A DNA stretch of 32,447 nucleotides. It comes from Streptomyces sp. NRRL F-525. GTDB lineage: Bacteria > Actinomycetota > Actinomycetes > Streptomycetales > Streptomycetaceae. Location: positions 1 to 32,447 of the forward strand of contig NZ_JNXE01000060.1 of NCBI RefSeq assembly GCF_000716605.1, given 5' to 3'. Below the pieces are notes generated by a model. It was given only the letters and a program-made list of their open reading frames with translations, was not told the DNA's origin and did not search any database. A program made the translations under genes and the position numbers. Of this stretch, positions 7,537 to 15,143 are shown in pieces. The first letter of the stretch is position 1; each line of letters begins with the position of its first letter.

Positions 7537-8000
7537 GCGCCGTCGACGCCCGGCTGGCCGAGCTCGGTCTGACGCTGCCGGCGGTCGTCCCGCCGCTCGC
7601 CGCGTACCAGCCCGCCGTGCGGTCCGGGGTGTACGTCTACACCTCGGGCCAGCTGCCCATGGTGGACGGCAAGCTTCCCGTCACCGGCAAGGTGGGCGCT
7701 GAGGTCACCGCCGAGGAGGCCAAGGAACTGGCCCGCACCTGCGCGCTGAACGCCCTCGCGGCCGTCAAGTCCGTCACCGGTGACCTCGACCGCATCGCGC
7801 GCGTGGTGAAGGTCGTCGGCTTCGTCGCCTCGGCCTCCGACTTCACCGGCCAGCCCGGTGTCATCAACGGCGCCAGCGAACTCCTCGGCGAGGTCCTCGG
7901 CGACAAGGGCGTCCACGCGCGGAGCGCGGTCGGCGTGGCGGTACTGCCCCTGGACTCACCGGTCGAGGTCGAGATCCAGGTGGAGCTGACGGAGGCGTAG
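7533..8000 (+). CDS. RidA-family (YjgF/YER057c) protein
   Basis: The 155-aa protein belongs to the YjgF/RidA family. Canonical members hydrolyse reactive enamine/imine intermediates formed by PLP enzymes. Visible features are VYTSGQLPMVDGKL near 35-47, the central ALNALAAVKSVTGDLDRIARVVKV region (split here by rough position 72-94), and VHARSAVGVAVLPLDSPVEVEI, whose Arg (R130) matches the substrate-binding Arg of the active family. It is about 25 residues longer than the shortest RidA proteins because of its N-terminal part and belongs to the second RidA branch seen in actinobacteria. It is translationally coupled to the DUF4177 gene. Whether it has imine deaminase activity cannot be told from sequence. 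Confidence 0.9.
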   Translation: MSAVDARLAELGLTLPAVVPPLAAYQPAVRSGVYVYTSGQLPMVDGKLPVTGKVGAEVTAEEAKELARTCALNALAAVKSVTGDLDRIARVVKVVGFVASASDFTGQPGVINGASELLGEVLGDKGVHARSAVGVAVLPLDSPVEVEIQVELTEA

Positions 8001-8023
8001 TTCGCGGTCCCGGGGGGCGTGAT

Positions 8024-8118
8024 CGCTGTCGCCGTCCCGGGGCGGGCGATCGGCCGTAGTCGCCGACCGGCGTGCGCTGTCGCCGTCCCGGGTGCGGGAT
8101 CGGGCGTAATCGCTGTCC
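8024..8118. repeat. Degenerate direct repeats upstream of Nudix gene
   Basis: An 18-bp word, CGCTGTCGCCGTCCCGGG, occurs at 8024-8041 and again at 8075-8092. A shortened copy (CGCTGTCC) is at 8111-8118. GATCGG/CGTAGTCG-type words recur between them. These repeats fill most of the 174 bases between the RidA and Nudix genes. I see no promoter or terminator in them. They resemble the expansion after the same Nudix gene. Confidence 0.75.
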
Positions 8119-8174
8119 AGGGGTACGTGTTGTTGCCTCTCGAACATCAGCGCACTACGGGATAGCCTCCGCCC

Positions 8175-9050
8175 ATGGCGAACGGTCAGTGGTACCCGGC
8201 GGAGTGGCCCGAGCGCATCAGGGCGCTCGCGGAGGGCCGGCTCACGCCGGTGGAGCCCCGTCGGGCGGCCACGGTGATGCTCCTCAGGGACACCGGCACC
8301 AACACCGGCCCCGCCGTCCACATGCTGCGCAGACGCGCCTCCATGGCCTTTGCCGGGGGCGCGTACGCGTACCCGGGCGGCGGTGTCGACCCGCGGGACG
8401 ACGACCACCACGTCCGCTGGGCGGGCCCCACGCGCGCGTGGTGGGCGAACCGGCTCGGAGTCGACGAGACGGCGGCCCAGGCGATCGTGTGCGCGGCGGT
8501 CCGGGAGACGTACGAGGAGGCAGGCGTCCTGCTCGCCGGACCGACCCCCGACTCGGTCGTCGGCGACACCACGGGCCCCGACTGGGAGACGGACCGCGCC
8601 GCCCTGGTCGCCCGCGACCTGTCCTTCGCGGAGTTCCTCGACCGCCGCGGCCTGGTCCTGCGCTCCGACCTGCTGGGCGCGTGGGCGCGCTGGATCACTC
8701 CGGAATTCGAGACCCGCCGCTACGACACCTGGTTCTTCGTCGCCGTCCTCCCGGAGGGCCAGCGCACCCGCAACGCCTCCACCGAGGCCGACCGCACGGT
8801 GTGGATCACCCCGGCCGAGGCGGCGACCGGGTACGACAAGGGCGACCTGACGATGATGCCGCCCACCATCGCGACCCTGCGCGACCTGATCCCGTACGGC
8901 AGCGCGTCCGAGGCCCTCGCGGCGGCCCCGGAACGCGACCTGACCCCGGTCCTCGCCCGGGCCCGCCTGGAGGCCGACGAGGTCGTCCTGACCTGGCCGG
9001 GACATGGGGAGTTCACGAAGCACATTCCTTTGGGCGGGGCGCCCGCATGA
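8175..9050 (+). CDS. Nudix hydrolase, NUDT19-like
   Basis: The 291-aa Nudix-fold protein probably hydrolyses a nucleoside diphosphate linked to another moiety, perhaps a CoA ester. The Nudix box is split by a long insert, as in NUDT19 proteins: AGGAYAYPGGGVDP (60-73), then about 35 residues with WANRLGVDETAAQAIV, then the catalytic REtyEEAG (R110, E111, E114, E115, G117). The protein keeps the later WWI/RYDTWFFVA-type strands. TAGCCT six bases before ATG 8175 and the lack of a Shine-Dalgarno suggest a leaderless start. The last codon overlaps the next ATG (ATGA at 9047-9050). In related genomes I would expect the MBL hydrolase to begin here; in this window a repeat array intervenes. Confidence 0.88.
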   Translation: MANGQWYPAEWPERIRALAEGRLTPVEPRRAATVMLLRDTGTNTGPAVHMLRRRASMAFAGGAYAYPGGGVDPRDDDHHVRWAGPTRAWWANRLGVDETAAQAIVCAAVRETYEEAGVLLAGPTPDSVVGDTTGPDWETDRAALVARDLSFAEFLDRRGLVLRSDLLGAWARWITPEFETRRYDTWFFVAVLPEGQRTRNASTEADRTVWITPAEAATGYDKGDLTMMPPTIATLRDLIPYGSASEALAAAPERDLTPVLARARLEADEVVLTWPGHGEFTKHIPLGGAPA

Positions 9051-9696
9051 CCGGTTCGGGGGAGGGTGGGTGCCGTGTGGCGGGTGCGGCGCGGGGTGCT
9101 TCTCGCGCTGCGGGTCCGGCGGTGATCGCTTGCCGCGTGACGGCTCTGGTGGTGGATGCCCACCGCGTGATCGGTTCGCTGAAGAGCGAGCCCTGTAGTG
9201 ACGCTTCAGCGGAAGGCGCTCTCCGTGGGACCGGCCCGGCGAGGGACGCCTCGCACGTGACCGCCCCAGGGCGAGGCGTTTTCCTCGCGACGACCCCGAA
9301 GAAAGACGCCTTCCACGCGGCCGTTACGGCGTGCGACGCCCTCGGCGTGACCAGCGTGGAGGAGGACGCCTGCTGTGTGGCTGGTGCGGCGCGGGGTGGT
9401 TCTCGCGTAGAAGGTCCGGAGGGTGACGCCCGCTGTGTGGCTGCCCCGGTGAAAGGCACCTCCCGCGCGGTCGGCCCGTGCGATCACCCCGGCGAAGGAC
9501 GCCCTCCGTGGGCCCCGCCCCGGCGAAAGACCGCCTCCGTAGGACCAGCCCGACGGAAGACGCCTCCCGCCGATCCACCCGAGCGGAACCACGTCACCGA
9601 GACCGGCCTCACCGAAACCCACCCCCACATGACCACCCCACCGAACCCCGCCCCGCACCCCACTCCCCGCCCCACGGAAGGCGCCCCCGTATGACC
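9038..9696. repeat. Degenerate 30-bp tandem repeat array between two overlapping-type genes
   Basis: About 21 degenerate copies of a 30-bp unit lie between the Nudix and MBL genes. The core is GACGCCTCCCGCGTGACC followed by GGCCCGGYGAAGG. From 9065 to 9484 fourteen units are exactly in register, giving a 10-residue pattern D-A-x-x-V-x-x-P-x-x. After 9484 a few one-base slips change the phase but the unit continues. The array is flanked by two copies of the same junction word, GGCGCCCGC-ATGACCG (9038-9053) and GGCGCCCCCGT-ATGACCG (9680-9696). It looks as if the original start/stop overlap was duplicated and expanded. There are no spacers of unique sequence, so this is not CRISPR. Confidence 0.85.
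9047..9694 (+). CDS. Repeat-encoded open frame bridging Nudix and MBL genes
   Basis: A 215-codon frame begins with the ATG inside the ATGA at the Nudix stop and ends with the TGA inside the ATGA at the MBL start, crossing the whole repeat array without a stop. The product would be low complexity (Ala, Gly, Arg, Val, Pro) with a 10-residue period to about residue 146, then Pro/Arg/Thr-rich. I recognise no domain. It may be a real but functionless spacer peptide that keeps ribosomes flowing into the MBL gene, or simply an open frame permitted by GC-rich repeats. An SD-like GGAAGG at 9676-9681 gives the MBL gene its own ribosome site, so coupling is not strictly required. Protein status is uncertain. 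Confidence 0.3.
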   Translation: MTGSGEGGCRVAGAARGASRAAGPAVIACRVTALVVDAHRVIGSLKSEPCSDASAEGALRGTGPARDASHVTAPGRGVFLATTPKKDAFHAAVTACDALGVTSVEEDACCVAGAARGGSRVEGPEGDARCVAAPVKGTSRAVGPCDHPGEGRPPWAPPRRKTASVGPARRKTPPADPPERNHVTETGLTETHPHMTTPPNPAPHPTPRPTEGAPV

Positions 9697-10521
9697 GACG
9701 CAGCCGCCCTCCCCGGACAGCCTCGTGGCGGGGTGCTCACCGGACCCGCCACCGCCCGTGCCGTCAACGTGCTCGCGCCCAACGCGTCCGCGATGACCTT
9801 GGACGGGACGAACACGTGGATCGTCGCGGAGCCGGACTCGGAGTTGGCCGTGGTGATCGATCCGGGGCCGTTGGACGAGGGGCATCTGCGGAATGTCATC
9901 GACACCGCGGAGAAGGCGGGGAAACGGGTCGCCCTGACCCTGTTGACGCACGGGCACCCCGATCACGCGGAAGGGGCCGTCCGGTTCGCCGAGTTGACCG
10001 GTACCAAGGTGCGCGCGCTGGATCCGGCGTTGCGGCTCGGGGACGAGGGGCTGGGGGCCGGGGAGATCGTTCGGGTCGGCGGGGTGGAGCTGGTCGTGGT
10101 GTCGACGCCCGGGCACACCGGGGACTCGCTGTGCTTCCATCTCCCGGCCGATCAGGCCGTGCTGACCGGGGACACCATCCTCGGGCGCGGTACGACCGTC
10201 GTGGCGCATCCTGACGGCCGCCTGGGGGACTACCTGGACTCGCTGCGGCGGCTGCGGTCCCTCACCGTCGACGACGGCGTCCACACCGTCCTGCCGGGAC
10301 ATGGGCCCGTGCTGGAGGACGCCCAGGGTGCCGTCGAGTTCTACCTCGCCCACCGCGCCCACCGGCTCGCCCAGATCGAGACGGCCGTCGAGAACGGTCA
10401 CCGGAGCCCGGCCGAGGTCGTCGCCCACGTGTACGCGGACGTCGACCGTTCCCTGTGGCCGGCGGCGGAGCTGTCCGTACGGGCTCAACTCGACTACCTC
10501 AAGGAACACGGCCTGATCTAG
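9691..10521 (+). CDS. Metallo-beta-lactamase-fold hydrolase, LACTB2/glyoxalase-II type
   Basis: The 276-aa di-metal hydrolase has THGHPDH (H87, H89, D91, H92), PGHTGDS (H142), a bridging Asp in TGDTILG (D161) and LPGHGP (H204), which together form the complete metal site. The opening ARAVNVLAPNASAMTLDGTN-type segment and the C-terminal helical domain (HRAHRLAQIE, SLWPAAELSVRAQLDYL) match LACTB2-like proteins related to glyoxalase II. Substrate is unknown. A GGAAGG box lies nine bases before ATG 9691. Its mycobacterial counterpart (Rv3677c) sits next to crp as here. The stop overlaps that of the convergent nucleotidyltransferase gene by three bases (CTAG at 10518-10521), leaving no room for a terminator between them. 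Confidence 0.92.
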   Translation: MTDAAALPGQPRGGVLTGPATARAVNVLAPNASAMTLDGTNTWIVAEPDSELAVVIDPGPLDEGHLRNVIDTAEKAGKRVALTLLTHGHPDHAEGAVRFAELTGTKVRALDPALRLGDEGLGAGEIVRVGGVELVVVSTPGHTGDSLCFHLPADQAVLTGDTILGRGTTVVAHPDGRLGDYLDSLRRLRSLTVDDGVHTVLPGHGPVLEDAQGAVEFYLAHRAHRLAQIETAVENGHRSPAEVVAHVYADVDRSLWPAAELSVRAQLDYLKEHGLI

Positions 10522-11354
10522 TCCGTGCCCACGTCCTCCGGGCGCGGTGTCTTCACGCCGTGCACGCGCGCGTACTCCTCGGCCAGCCACGGGCCCAGGT
10601 CGTCGACGTAGGAACGCAGGACGCTCGCGTCGCCCGGCGGGGCGTGGCCGAACTCCGCCGCCTCGCGCAGGGCTTCCGCCCGTTCCGGGTAGTACGCGGC
10701 GAATGCCTCGGCCATTTCCCGCAAGTCGCTGGTCCAGCCGTTCCAGCGGGGCATGACCAGGGTGAAGCCGGTGCGGACCAGGTGGCGGGACATGGAGCGG
10801 ACCAGGGGACGGCGGGCCTCGTCCGTGTCCTGGGCCGTGGCGATGCGCTCGCGCCAGCGGGGGAGCAGGCGGGCCAGGTCGCCGTTCGTCTCCCGGGCCA
10901 GCTGGGAGTCGGGGCGGTAGCGGGGCAGGTCCTCGGCCAGGTCCTCCCCGAGCAGCGGGGTGCACAGGCAGGCCACGAACCACCCCAGGTCGTACGTCTC
11001 CGGCTCGCTCAGCAGCCGTGCCCGGCCGTACACCAGCGTGCCGACCCCGTCGATCTCCGGGAACTCCTTGTCGAGCGCCTCGCCGAGGTGGCGGGCTTCG
11101 GCGAGGTCCTCCTCGGTCGGCTCCTGCCGGGTCACCACGAGCAGGTCCAGATCGCTGCGCCCCACGCGCGCGGTGCCGCGCGGGATCGACCCGTAGAGGT
11201 ACGCGCTGTTGAGGCGTCCCCCGTAGAGGTCGATCAGCCGGTCACGCGCGGCGGCGACGACCGGGCGGAAGGCTTGCGGGACACGCCCCAAGGAGCCCTC
11301 GCGCTCGATGTATCCCTGGGCGTCGAGCCCCCTGTGGTGAACGGTTCCGGCCAT
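10518..11354 (-). CDS. Nucleotidyltransferase-fold protein
   Basis: The 278-aa protein carries the polymerase-beta/MNT-type nucleotidyltransferase motif: [23 protein letters not shown] near residues 52-74, with GS and the D-x-D metal pair (SDLDL). A helical C-terminal part follows (MSRHLVRTGFTLVMPRW, then LREMAEAF), resembling aminoglycoside-adenylyltransferase-like proteins. Substrate is unknown; such proteins modify small molecules or other proteins. I chose ATG 11354 because residues before it in the longer frame (to 11465) overlap the neighbouring gene and look unlike a protein. It is accessory relative to the mycobacterial synteny. It shares an overlapping stop with the MBL gene and follows the beta-propeller gene on the same strand after a 59-base gap. 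Confidence 0.82.
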   Translation of the reverse strand: MAGTVHHRGLDAQGYIEREGSLGRVPQAFRPVVAAARDRLIDLYGGRLNSAYLYGSIPRGTARVGRSDLDLLVVTRQEPTEEDLAEARHLGEALDKEFPEIDGVGTLVYGRARLLSEPETYDLGWFVACLCTPLLGEDLAEDLPRYRPDSQLARETNGDLARLLPRWRERIATAQDTDEARRPLVRSMSRHLVRTGFTLVMPRWNGWTSDLREMAEAFAAYYPERAEALREAAEFGHAPPGDASVLRSYVDDLGPWLAEEYARVHGVKTPRPEDVGTD

Positions 11355-11413
11355 GGGATCACTCTGCCGGGAGACGGGCCCCCGGGGAGTGCTTTTCCGG
11401 CCGCCGAGCGGGG

Positions 11414-12448
11414 TCATCTCCAGCGGAACACATGGAGTCGGCGGAAGTTCCGGCTGAACTCGCACCCCACCGCGATCACGTCACCGGACGCGGCGAGGAG
11501 CGGACGGAAAACGTCAGCGCGCAGCCTGCGACGGGCCACGACCCGGCCGTCGGCGGGATCGAGCACGCTCAGTCGGCGGCCGTACCGGTGCAGGGCCAGG
11601 AGCCAGCCACGATGGGCGAGGGGAACCATGGACGCGCCCTTGCTCCGCCACTCCCACAGGAACTCGCCCGAGGACATGGAGAACGCCCCGAGCCGGGTGC
11701 CCGCGTCCTGTTCGGCCTTGGCGGCGGGGATCAGCTCCACCGCGAGGACGTCACCGGTCACGGCGACCCGCTCGCCGAACCGTGCGTATCCGTCCGGCAG
11801 CGCGAGCGTCGCGGGCTCCTTCCGGTAACCGTCCAGGACGAGCAGCTGAGGCCCGCCGCGCGCGCCGCGGGCCTCCAGGTGCGCCACGAAGGGACGGGCG
11901 CTGATGGCGGACGCCCTCGCGACGCGCCGGTCCCTGAGCGTGTGCTCGCGCCGGACCTCTCCCGTGTCCACGTCGAGGGTGCGCAGCGTCACCCGGTCCC
12001 CCTTCCAGGACGTGACGGGCGCCGCGACGAGGCCTCCGCCGACGGCCATGTCGAACGGGAGACGCCCGAGCGGTTCCGCGTCCTGCTCCCGGTGCCGTAC
12101 GACCTCGCCCGTGTCGACGGCCAGTGAGGTGAGGCCGACGTTCTCCACGTCCAGGAGTCCGTCGGGGTGGTGCAGCACCACCCCGACGCCGTCCTCGGCG
12201 TCCGCCGACACCCGCGCGACGACCTGCTCGCCGGGTGGCCGCCAGGTCCACAGGGGCTCGCCCGTGGCCATCCGGTAGGCCTGCACGCGGTCGAAACGGG
12301 CGACGGCGACAGTGTCGTCCGTCAGCCACAGGCCCAGCGTCTCTCTGCCCGTGACGCCCTCCTCGAACGGCGTCCGCCACAGTCGGCGCGCCGATCTCCG
12401 CCACCGGGAGTGCTCCCAGACCGTCTCCGGTGCCTTGTCCTCGCTCAT
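11414..12448 (-). CDS. PQQ/WD40-like beta-propeller protein
   Basis: The 344-aa protein is built of short beta-rich repeats with D-x-x-T/D-G signatures spaced 40-50 residues apart: YRMATGEPLWTW, LAVDTGEVVRH, LDVDTGEVRREH, FSMSSGEFLWEW and LDPADGRVVARRR. This is the pattern of PQQ-like/WD-type propellers. No signal peptide or membrane helix is visible, so it is probably cytosolic. A possible binding role is inferred only from the fold. ATG 12448 has AAGGGG just upstream; the in-frame ATG at 12469 is less well placed. The gene is downstream of crp but separated from it by a hairpin, so it probably has its own promoter. Confidence 0.75.
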   Translation of the reverse strand: MSEDKAPETVWEHSRWRRSARRLWRTPFEEGVTGRETLGLWLTDDTVAVARFDRVQAYRMATGEPLWTWRPPGEQVVARVSADAEDGVGVVLHHPDGLLDVENVGLTSLAVDTGEVVRHREQDAEPLGRLPFDMAVGGGLVAAPVTSWKGDRVTLRTLDVDTGEVRREHTLRDRRVARASAISARPFVAHLEARGARGGPQLLVLDGYRKEPATLALPDGYARFGERVAVTGDVLAVELIPAAKAEQDAGTRLGAFSMSSGEFLWEWRSKGASMVPLAHRGWLLALHRYGRRLSVLDPADGRVVARRRLRADVFRPLLAASGDVIAVGCEFSRNFRRLHVFRWR

Positions 12449-12480
12449 CCCCACCCCTTGGGTCCCCACCCGGCGATATG

Positions 12481-12510
12481 TGAAGGGCCCCGCCGTGGCG
12501 GGGCCCTTCA
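12481..12510. terminator. Terminator after crp
   Basis: TGAAGGGCCCCGC (12481-12493) and GCGGGGCCCTTCA (12498-12510) form a perfect 13-bp stem with a CGTG loop. It lies just downstream of the crp stop codon, before the beta-propeller gene on the same strand. Confidence 0.88.
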
Positions 12511-12514
12511 GTAA

Positions 12515-12547
12515 GAAGACGTGCGATCGACTGGAAGACGTGCGATC
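12515..12547. repeat. 14-bp direct repeat at the 3' end of crp
   Basis: GAAGACGTGCGATC occurs at 12515-12528 and 12534-12547. The second copy runs into the crp stop codon. It is a small local duplication of 19 bp with no evident function. Confidence 0.8.
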
Positions 12548-13220
12548 AGCGCGAGCGCTTCGCCAGCCGCTCCACGTCCAGCAGGATCACCGCGCGGGCC
12601 TCCAGGCGCAGCCAGCCGCGGCCCGCGAAGTCGGCGAGCGCCTTGTTGACCGTCTCGCGGGACGCGCCGACCAGCTGGGCCAGCTCCTCCTGCGTGAGGT
12701 CGTGCACCACGTGGATGCCCTCCTCGGACTGCACGCCGAAGCGGCGGGAGAGGTCCAGCAGGGCGCGGGCCACGCGGCCGGGGACGTCCGAGAAGACCAG
12801 GTCGGACATCGCGTCGTTGGTCTTGCGCAGTCGGCGGGCGACCGCGCGCAGCAGCGCGGAGGCCACCTCGGGGCGGGCGCTCAGCCAGGGCTGGAGGTCG
12901 CCGTGGCCGAGGCCGAGCAGCTTGACCTCGGTCAGCGCGCTGGCGGTCGCCGTACGCGGGCCCGGGTCGAACAGCGACAGCTCGCCGATCAGCTCGCCGG
13001 GGCCGAGGACTGCCAGCATGTTCTCGCGGCCGTCCGGGGAGGTGCGGTGGAGCTTCACCTTGCCCTCGGTGACCACGTAGAGCCGGTCGCCGGGGTCGCC
13101 CTCGTGAAAGAGCGAGTCCCCGCGCGCGAGGGTCACCTCACTCATGGAGGCGCGCAGCTCCGCGGCCTGATCGTCATCGAGCGCCGCGAAGAGCGGGGCG
13201 CGCCGCAGAACGTCGTCCAC
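12546..13220 (-). CDS. crp: Crp, cAMP receptor protein family regulator
   Basis: The 224-aa regulator is the length of S. coelicolor Crp, a global regulator of spore germination, growth and secondary metabolism. The N-terminal cyclic-nucleotide domain shows FHEGDPGDRLYVVTEGKVKL (39-58) and the phosphate-binding cassette GELIGELSLFDPGPRTATA (75-93, with R89 and T90). A helix-turn-helix, TQEELAQLVGASRETVNKAL (176-195), follows. I chose GTG 13220 because AAGGAGAG lies about seven bases upstream and family members begin VDDVLRRAPLF. The longer frame to 14378 is only the antisense of nth. It is divergent from nth as in mycobacteria (Rv3676/Rv3674c). A palindrome resembling a Crp site lies about 95 bases upstream, suggesting autoregulation. 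Confidence 0.96.
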   Translation of the reverse strand: MDDVLRRAPLFAALDDDQAAELRASMSEVTLARGDSLFHEGDPGDRLYVVTEGKVKLHRTSPDGRENMLAVLGPGELIGELSLFDPGPRTATASALTEVKLLGLGHGDLQPWLSARPEVASALLRAVARRLRKTNDAMSDLVFSDVPGRVARALLDLSRRFGVQSEEGIHVVHDLTQEELAQLVGASRETVNKALADFAGRGWLRLEARAVILLDVERLAKRSR

Positions 13221-13311
13221 GAGTTCTCTCCTTGTCGACCTGCTCAGGGGATGGTGTTCCCCCTTGGTACCAGGGGACCGTGCTCCCCATTTTGCTGGAC
13301 CGTCCAAACAG

Positions 13312-13325
13312 TGTGATCTGTCACA
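13312..13325. promoter_or_regulatory. Possible Crp-binding palindrome between crp and nth
   Basis: TGTGA and TCACA arms flank a 4-base centre (TCTG). A classical Crp/GlxR site has 6 central bases, so this is two bases short. Position in the crp-nth divergent region supports autoregulation; the spacing argues for caution. Confidence 0.4.
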
Positions 13326-13415
13326 AGGATGCCGCACAGGTGTCCCGAGGTAAGCGGCAGGGGTCCAATTGGGGGCTGATCTTCGGGGTCCGGGGCGGAT
13401 GTCAGTGGCGGGCTC

Positions 13416-13421
13416 TAGGCT
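13416..13421 (+). promoter_or_regulatory. -10 element, leaderless nth start
   Basis: TAGGCT ends six bases before GTG 13428, with no ribosome site between. The same hexamer and spacing occur before the PBP gene. Confidence 0.5.
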
Positions 13422-13427
13422 GGCCGG

Positions 13428-14351
13428 GTGTCCAAATCGCCGGTGAGAGCACAGGCCAAGGGGGCTGGGCGGATGGTTGTACCTCGTGATTCCGCTGTGG
13501 GCGAACAGGGCCCTGACGGCGGCAAGGGTGGCGGCAGGAAAGTGACAAAAGGTGCAAAAGTGATGTCCGGCGTGAAGAGCGAATCGCACACCGCCCTCGT
13601 CCGCCGCGCCCGCCGGATCAATCGCGAACTGGCCGAGATCTATCCGTACGCCCACCCGGAACTCGACTTCGAGAACCCCTTCCAGCTCGTGGTCGCCACG
13701 GTCCTGTCCGCGCAGACCACCGACCTGAGGGTCAATCAGACGACCCCGGCGCTGTTCGCCAAGTACCCGACCCCCGAGGACCTGGCCGCCGCGGACCCGG
13801 AGCAGGTCGAGGAGATCCTCCGCCCGACCGGGTTCTTCCGGGCCAAGACCAAGTCGGTCATAGGGCTCTCCAAGGCCCTCGTCGCGGACTTCGGCGGCGA
13901 GGTGCCCGGCCGGCTCGAAGATCTCGTCAAGCTGCCCGGCGTGGGCCGCAAGACCGCCTTCGTGGTGCTCGGCAACGCCTTCGGACGGCCCGGCATCACC
14001 GTGGACACGCATTTCCAGCGGCTCGTACGGCGCTGGAAGTGGACCGAGGCGACCGAGCCCGACAAGATCGAGGCCGCCGTGGGAGCGCTCTTCCCGAAGA
14101 GCGACTGGACGATGCTCTCGCACCACGTGATCTTCCACGGCCGCCGGATCTGCCATGCCCGCAAGCCCGCGTGCGGCGCCTGCCCCATCGCCCCGCTCTG
14201 CCCGGCGTACGGCGAGGGCGAGACCGACCCGGAGAAGGCGAAGAAGCTGCTCAAGTACGAGAAGGGCGGCTACCCGGGCCAGCGTCTGAACCCGCCGCAG
14301 GCCTATCTCGACGCGGGCGGCAAACCGGCGCCGCCGCTGGGCTCGGCGTGA
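13428..14351 (+). CDS. nth: Endonuclease III (DNA glycosylase/AP lyase)
   Basis: The 307-aa base-excision-repair enzyme removes oxidised pyrimidines and cuts at the abasic site. The helix-hairpin-helix motif LPGVGRKTA carries catalytic K175, with the catalytic Asp in VDTHFQRL (D193). The C-terminal [4Fe-4S] loop is complete: C242-x6-C249-x2-C252-x5-C258. The enzyme core begins around residue 54 ([15 protein letters not shown]). The first 50 residues are a Gly/Lys-rich extension. The leaderless-type TAGGCT before GTG 13428 supports this long start; ATG codons at residues 16 and 46 are alternatives (the latter at 13563). The 35 residues after the FeS loop are also extra compared with E. coli Nth. 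It is divergent from crp. Confidence 0.95.
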   Translation: MSKSPVRAQAKGAGRMVVPRDSAVGEQGPDGGKGGGRKVTKGAKVMSGVKSESHTALVRRARRINRELAEIYPYAHPELDFENPFQLVVATVLSAQTTDLRVNQTTPALFAKYPTPEDLAAADPEQVEEILRPTGFFRAKTKSVIGLSKALVADFGGEVPGRLEDLVKLPGVGRKTAFVVLGNAFGRPGITVDTHFQRLVRRWKWTEATEPDKIEAAVGALFPKSDWTMLSHHVIFHGRRICHARKPACGACPIAPLCPAYGEGETDPEKAKKLLKYEKGGYPGQRLNPPQAYLDAGGKPAPPLGSA

Positions 14352-14449
14352 CGGGGCCGAGGCGACGGGGACCGGCATGACATCGGGGGCCGGATGACGG
14401 AACGATCTCGGAGGTATCGGGCGTTGATCAGTGGGAACGGGGGTGGGGG

Positions 14450-15139
14450 ATGACGCACGCGAGCAATACCCAGGGTGTGGGGCTCAGCAAGGACGGGCTG
14501 CCGGGCTGGCTGGATCCGGTGGTGCACGCCGTGGAGACGGTCGAGCCGCTGCAGCTGAGCCGGTTCCTGCCGCCGGAGGACGGGGCGGGGCGGCAGTCGG
14601 CGGTGCTGATCCTCTTCGGGGAGGGCGATCAGGGGCCCGAGCTGCTGCTCATGGAGCGGTCGAGCTCGCTCCGGTCGCACGCGGGACAGCCGTCCTTCCC
14701 CGGTGGTGCCCTCGACCCCGAGGACGGTGACCCGACCGGTGACGGACCGCTGCGGGCCGCTCTCCGCGAGGCCGAGGAGGAGACCGGGCTCGACCCGGCC
14801 GGAGTCCAGCTCTTCGGGGTGCTGCCCAAGCTGTACATCCCGGTGAGCGGTTTCGTGGTGACGCCGGTGCTGGGCTGGTGGCGGGAGCCGACACCGGTGG
14901 GCGTGGTCGATCCGAACGAGACGGCACGTGTGTTCACCGTCCCCGTGGCGGATCTCACGGATCCGGCCAACAGAGTCACCGTCACGCACCCCAGCGGCTT
15001 CCTGGGTCCGGCATTTCTGGTCGAATCGGCCCTTGTGTGGGGCTTCACGGCCGGAGTGATCGACCGCCTGCTGCACTACTCCGGTTGGGAGCGGCCCTGG
15101 GACCCCGAGAAGCAGGTCCCCCTCGACTGGCGGTCATGA
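14450..15139 (+). CDS. Nudix hydrolase, CoA pyrophosphatase (NUDT7/8, YeaB-like)
   Basis: The 229-aa Nudix enzyme is of the CoA-diphosphatase group. It carries the group-specific SHAGQPSFPGGALDPED segment (about 76-92) directly joined to the Nudix box, ending REAEEETGL (106-114), with a further GVLPKLYIPVSGFVVTP segment typical of this group. It likely cleaves CoA or acyl-CoA to 4'-phosphopantetheine and 3',5'-ADP. A very G-rich ribosome site (GGGGGTGGGGG) immediately precedes ATG 14450. It is separated from the MarP-type protease by four bases and probably co-transcribed with it, as in mycobacteria (Rv3672c/Rv3671c). The intergenic 98 bases after nth show no terminator that I can identify. 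Confidence 0.92.
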   Translation: MTHASNTQGVGLSKDGLPGWLDPVVHAVETVEPLQLSRFLPPEDGAGRQSAVLILFGEGDQGPELLLMERSSSLRSHAGQPSFPGGALDPEDGDPTGDGPLRAALREAEEETGLDPAGVQLFGVLPKLYIPVSGFVVTPVLGWWREPTPVGVVDPNETARVFTVPVADLTDPANRVTVTHPSGFLGPAFLVESALVWGFTAGVIDRLLHYSGWERPWDPEKQVPLDWRS

Positions 15140-15143
15140 CAGG

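Noticed and set aside
9047..9694. CRISPR array
   Set aside because: Units are adjacent 30-bp degenerate copies with no unique spacers and no cas genes.
12546..14378. Crp as a 610-aa protein
   Set aside because: The extra 386 residues are the antisense of nth; GTG 13220 with AAGGAGAG gives the normal 224-aa Crp.
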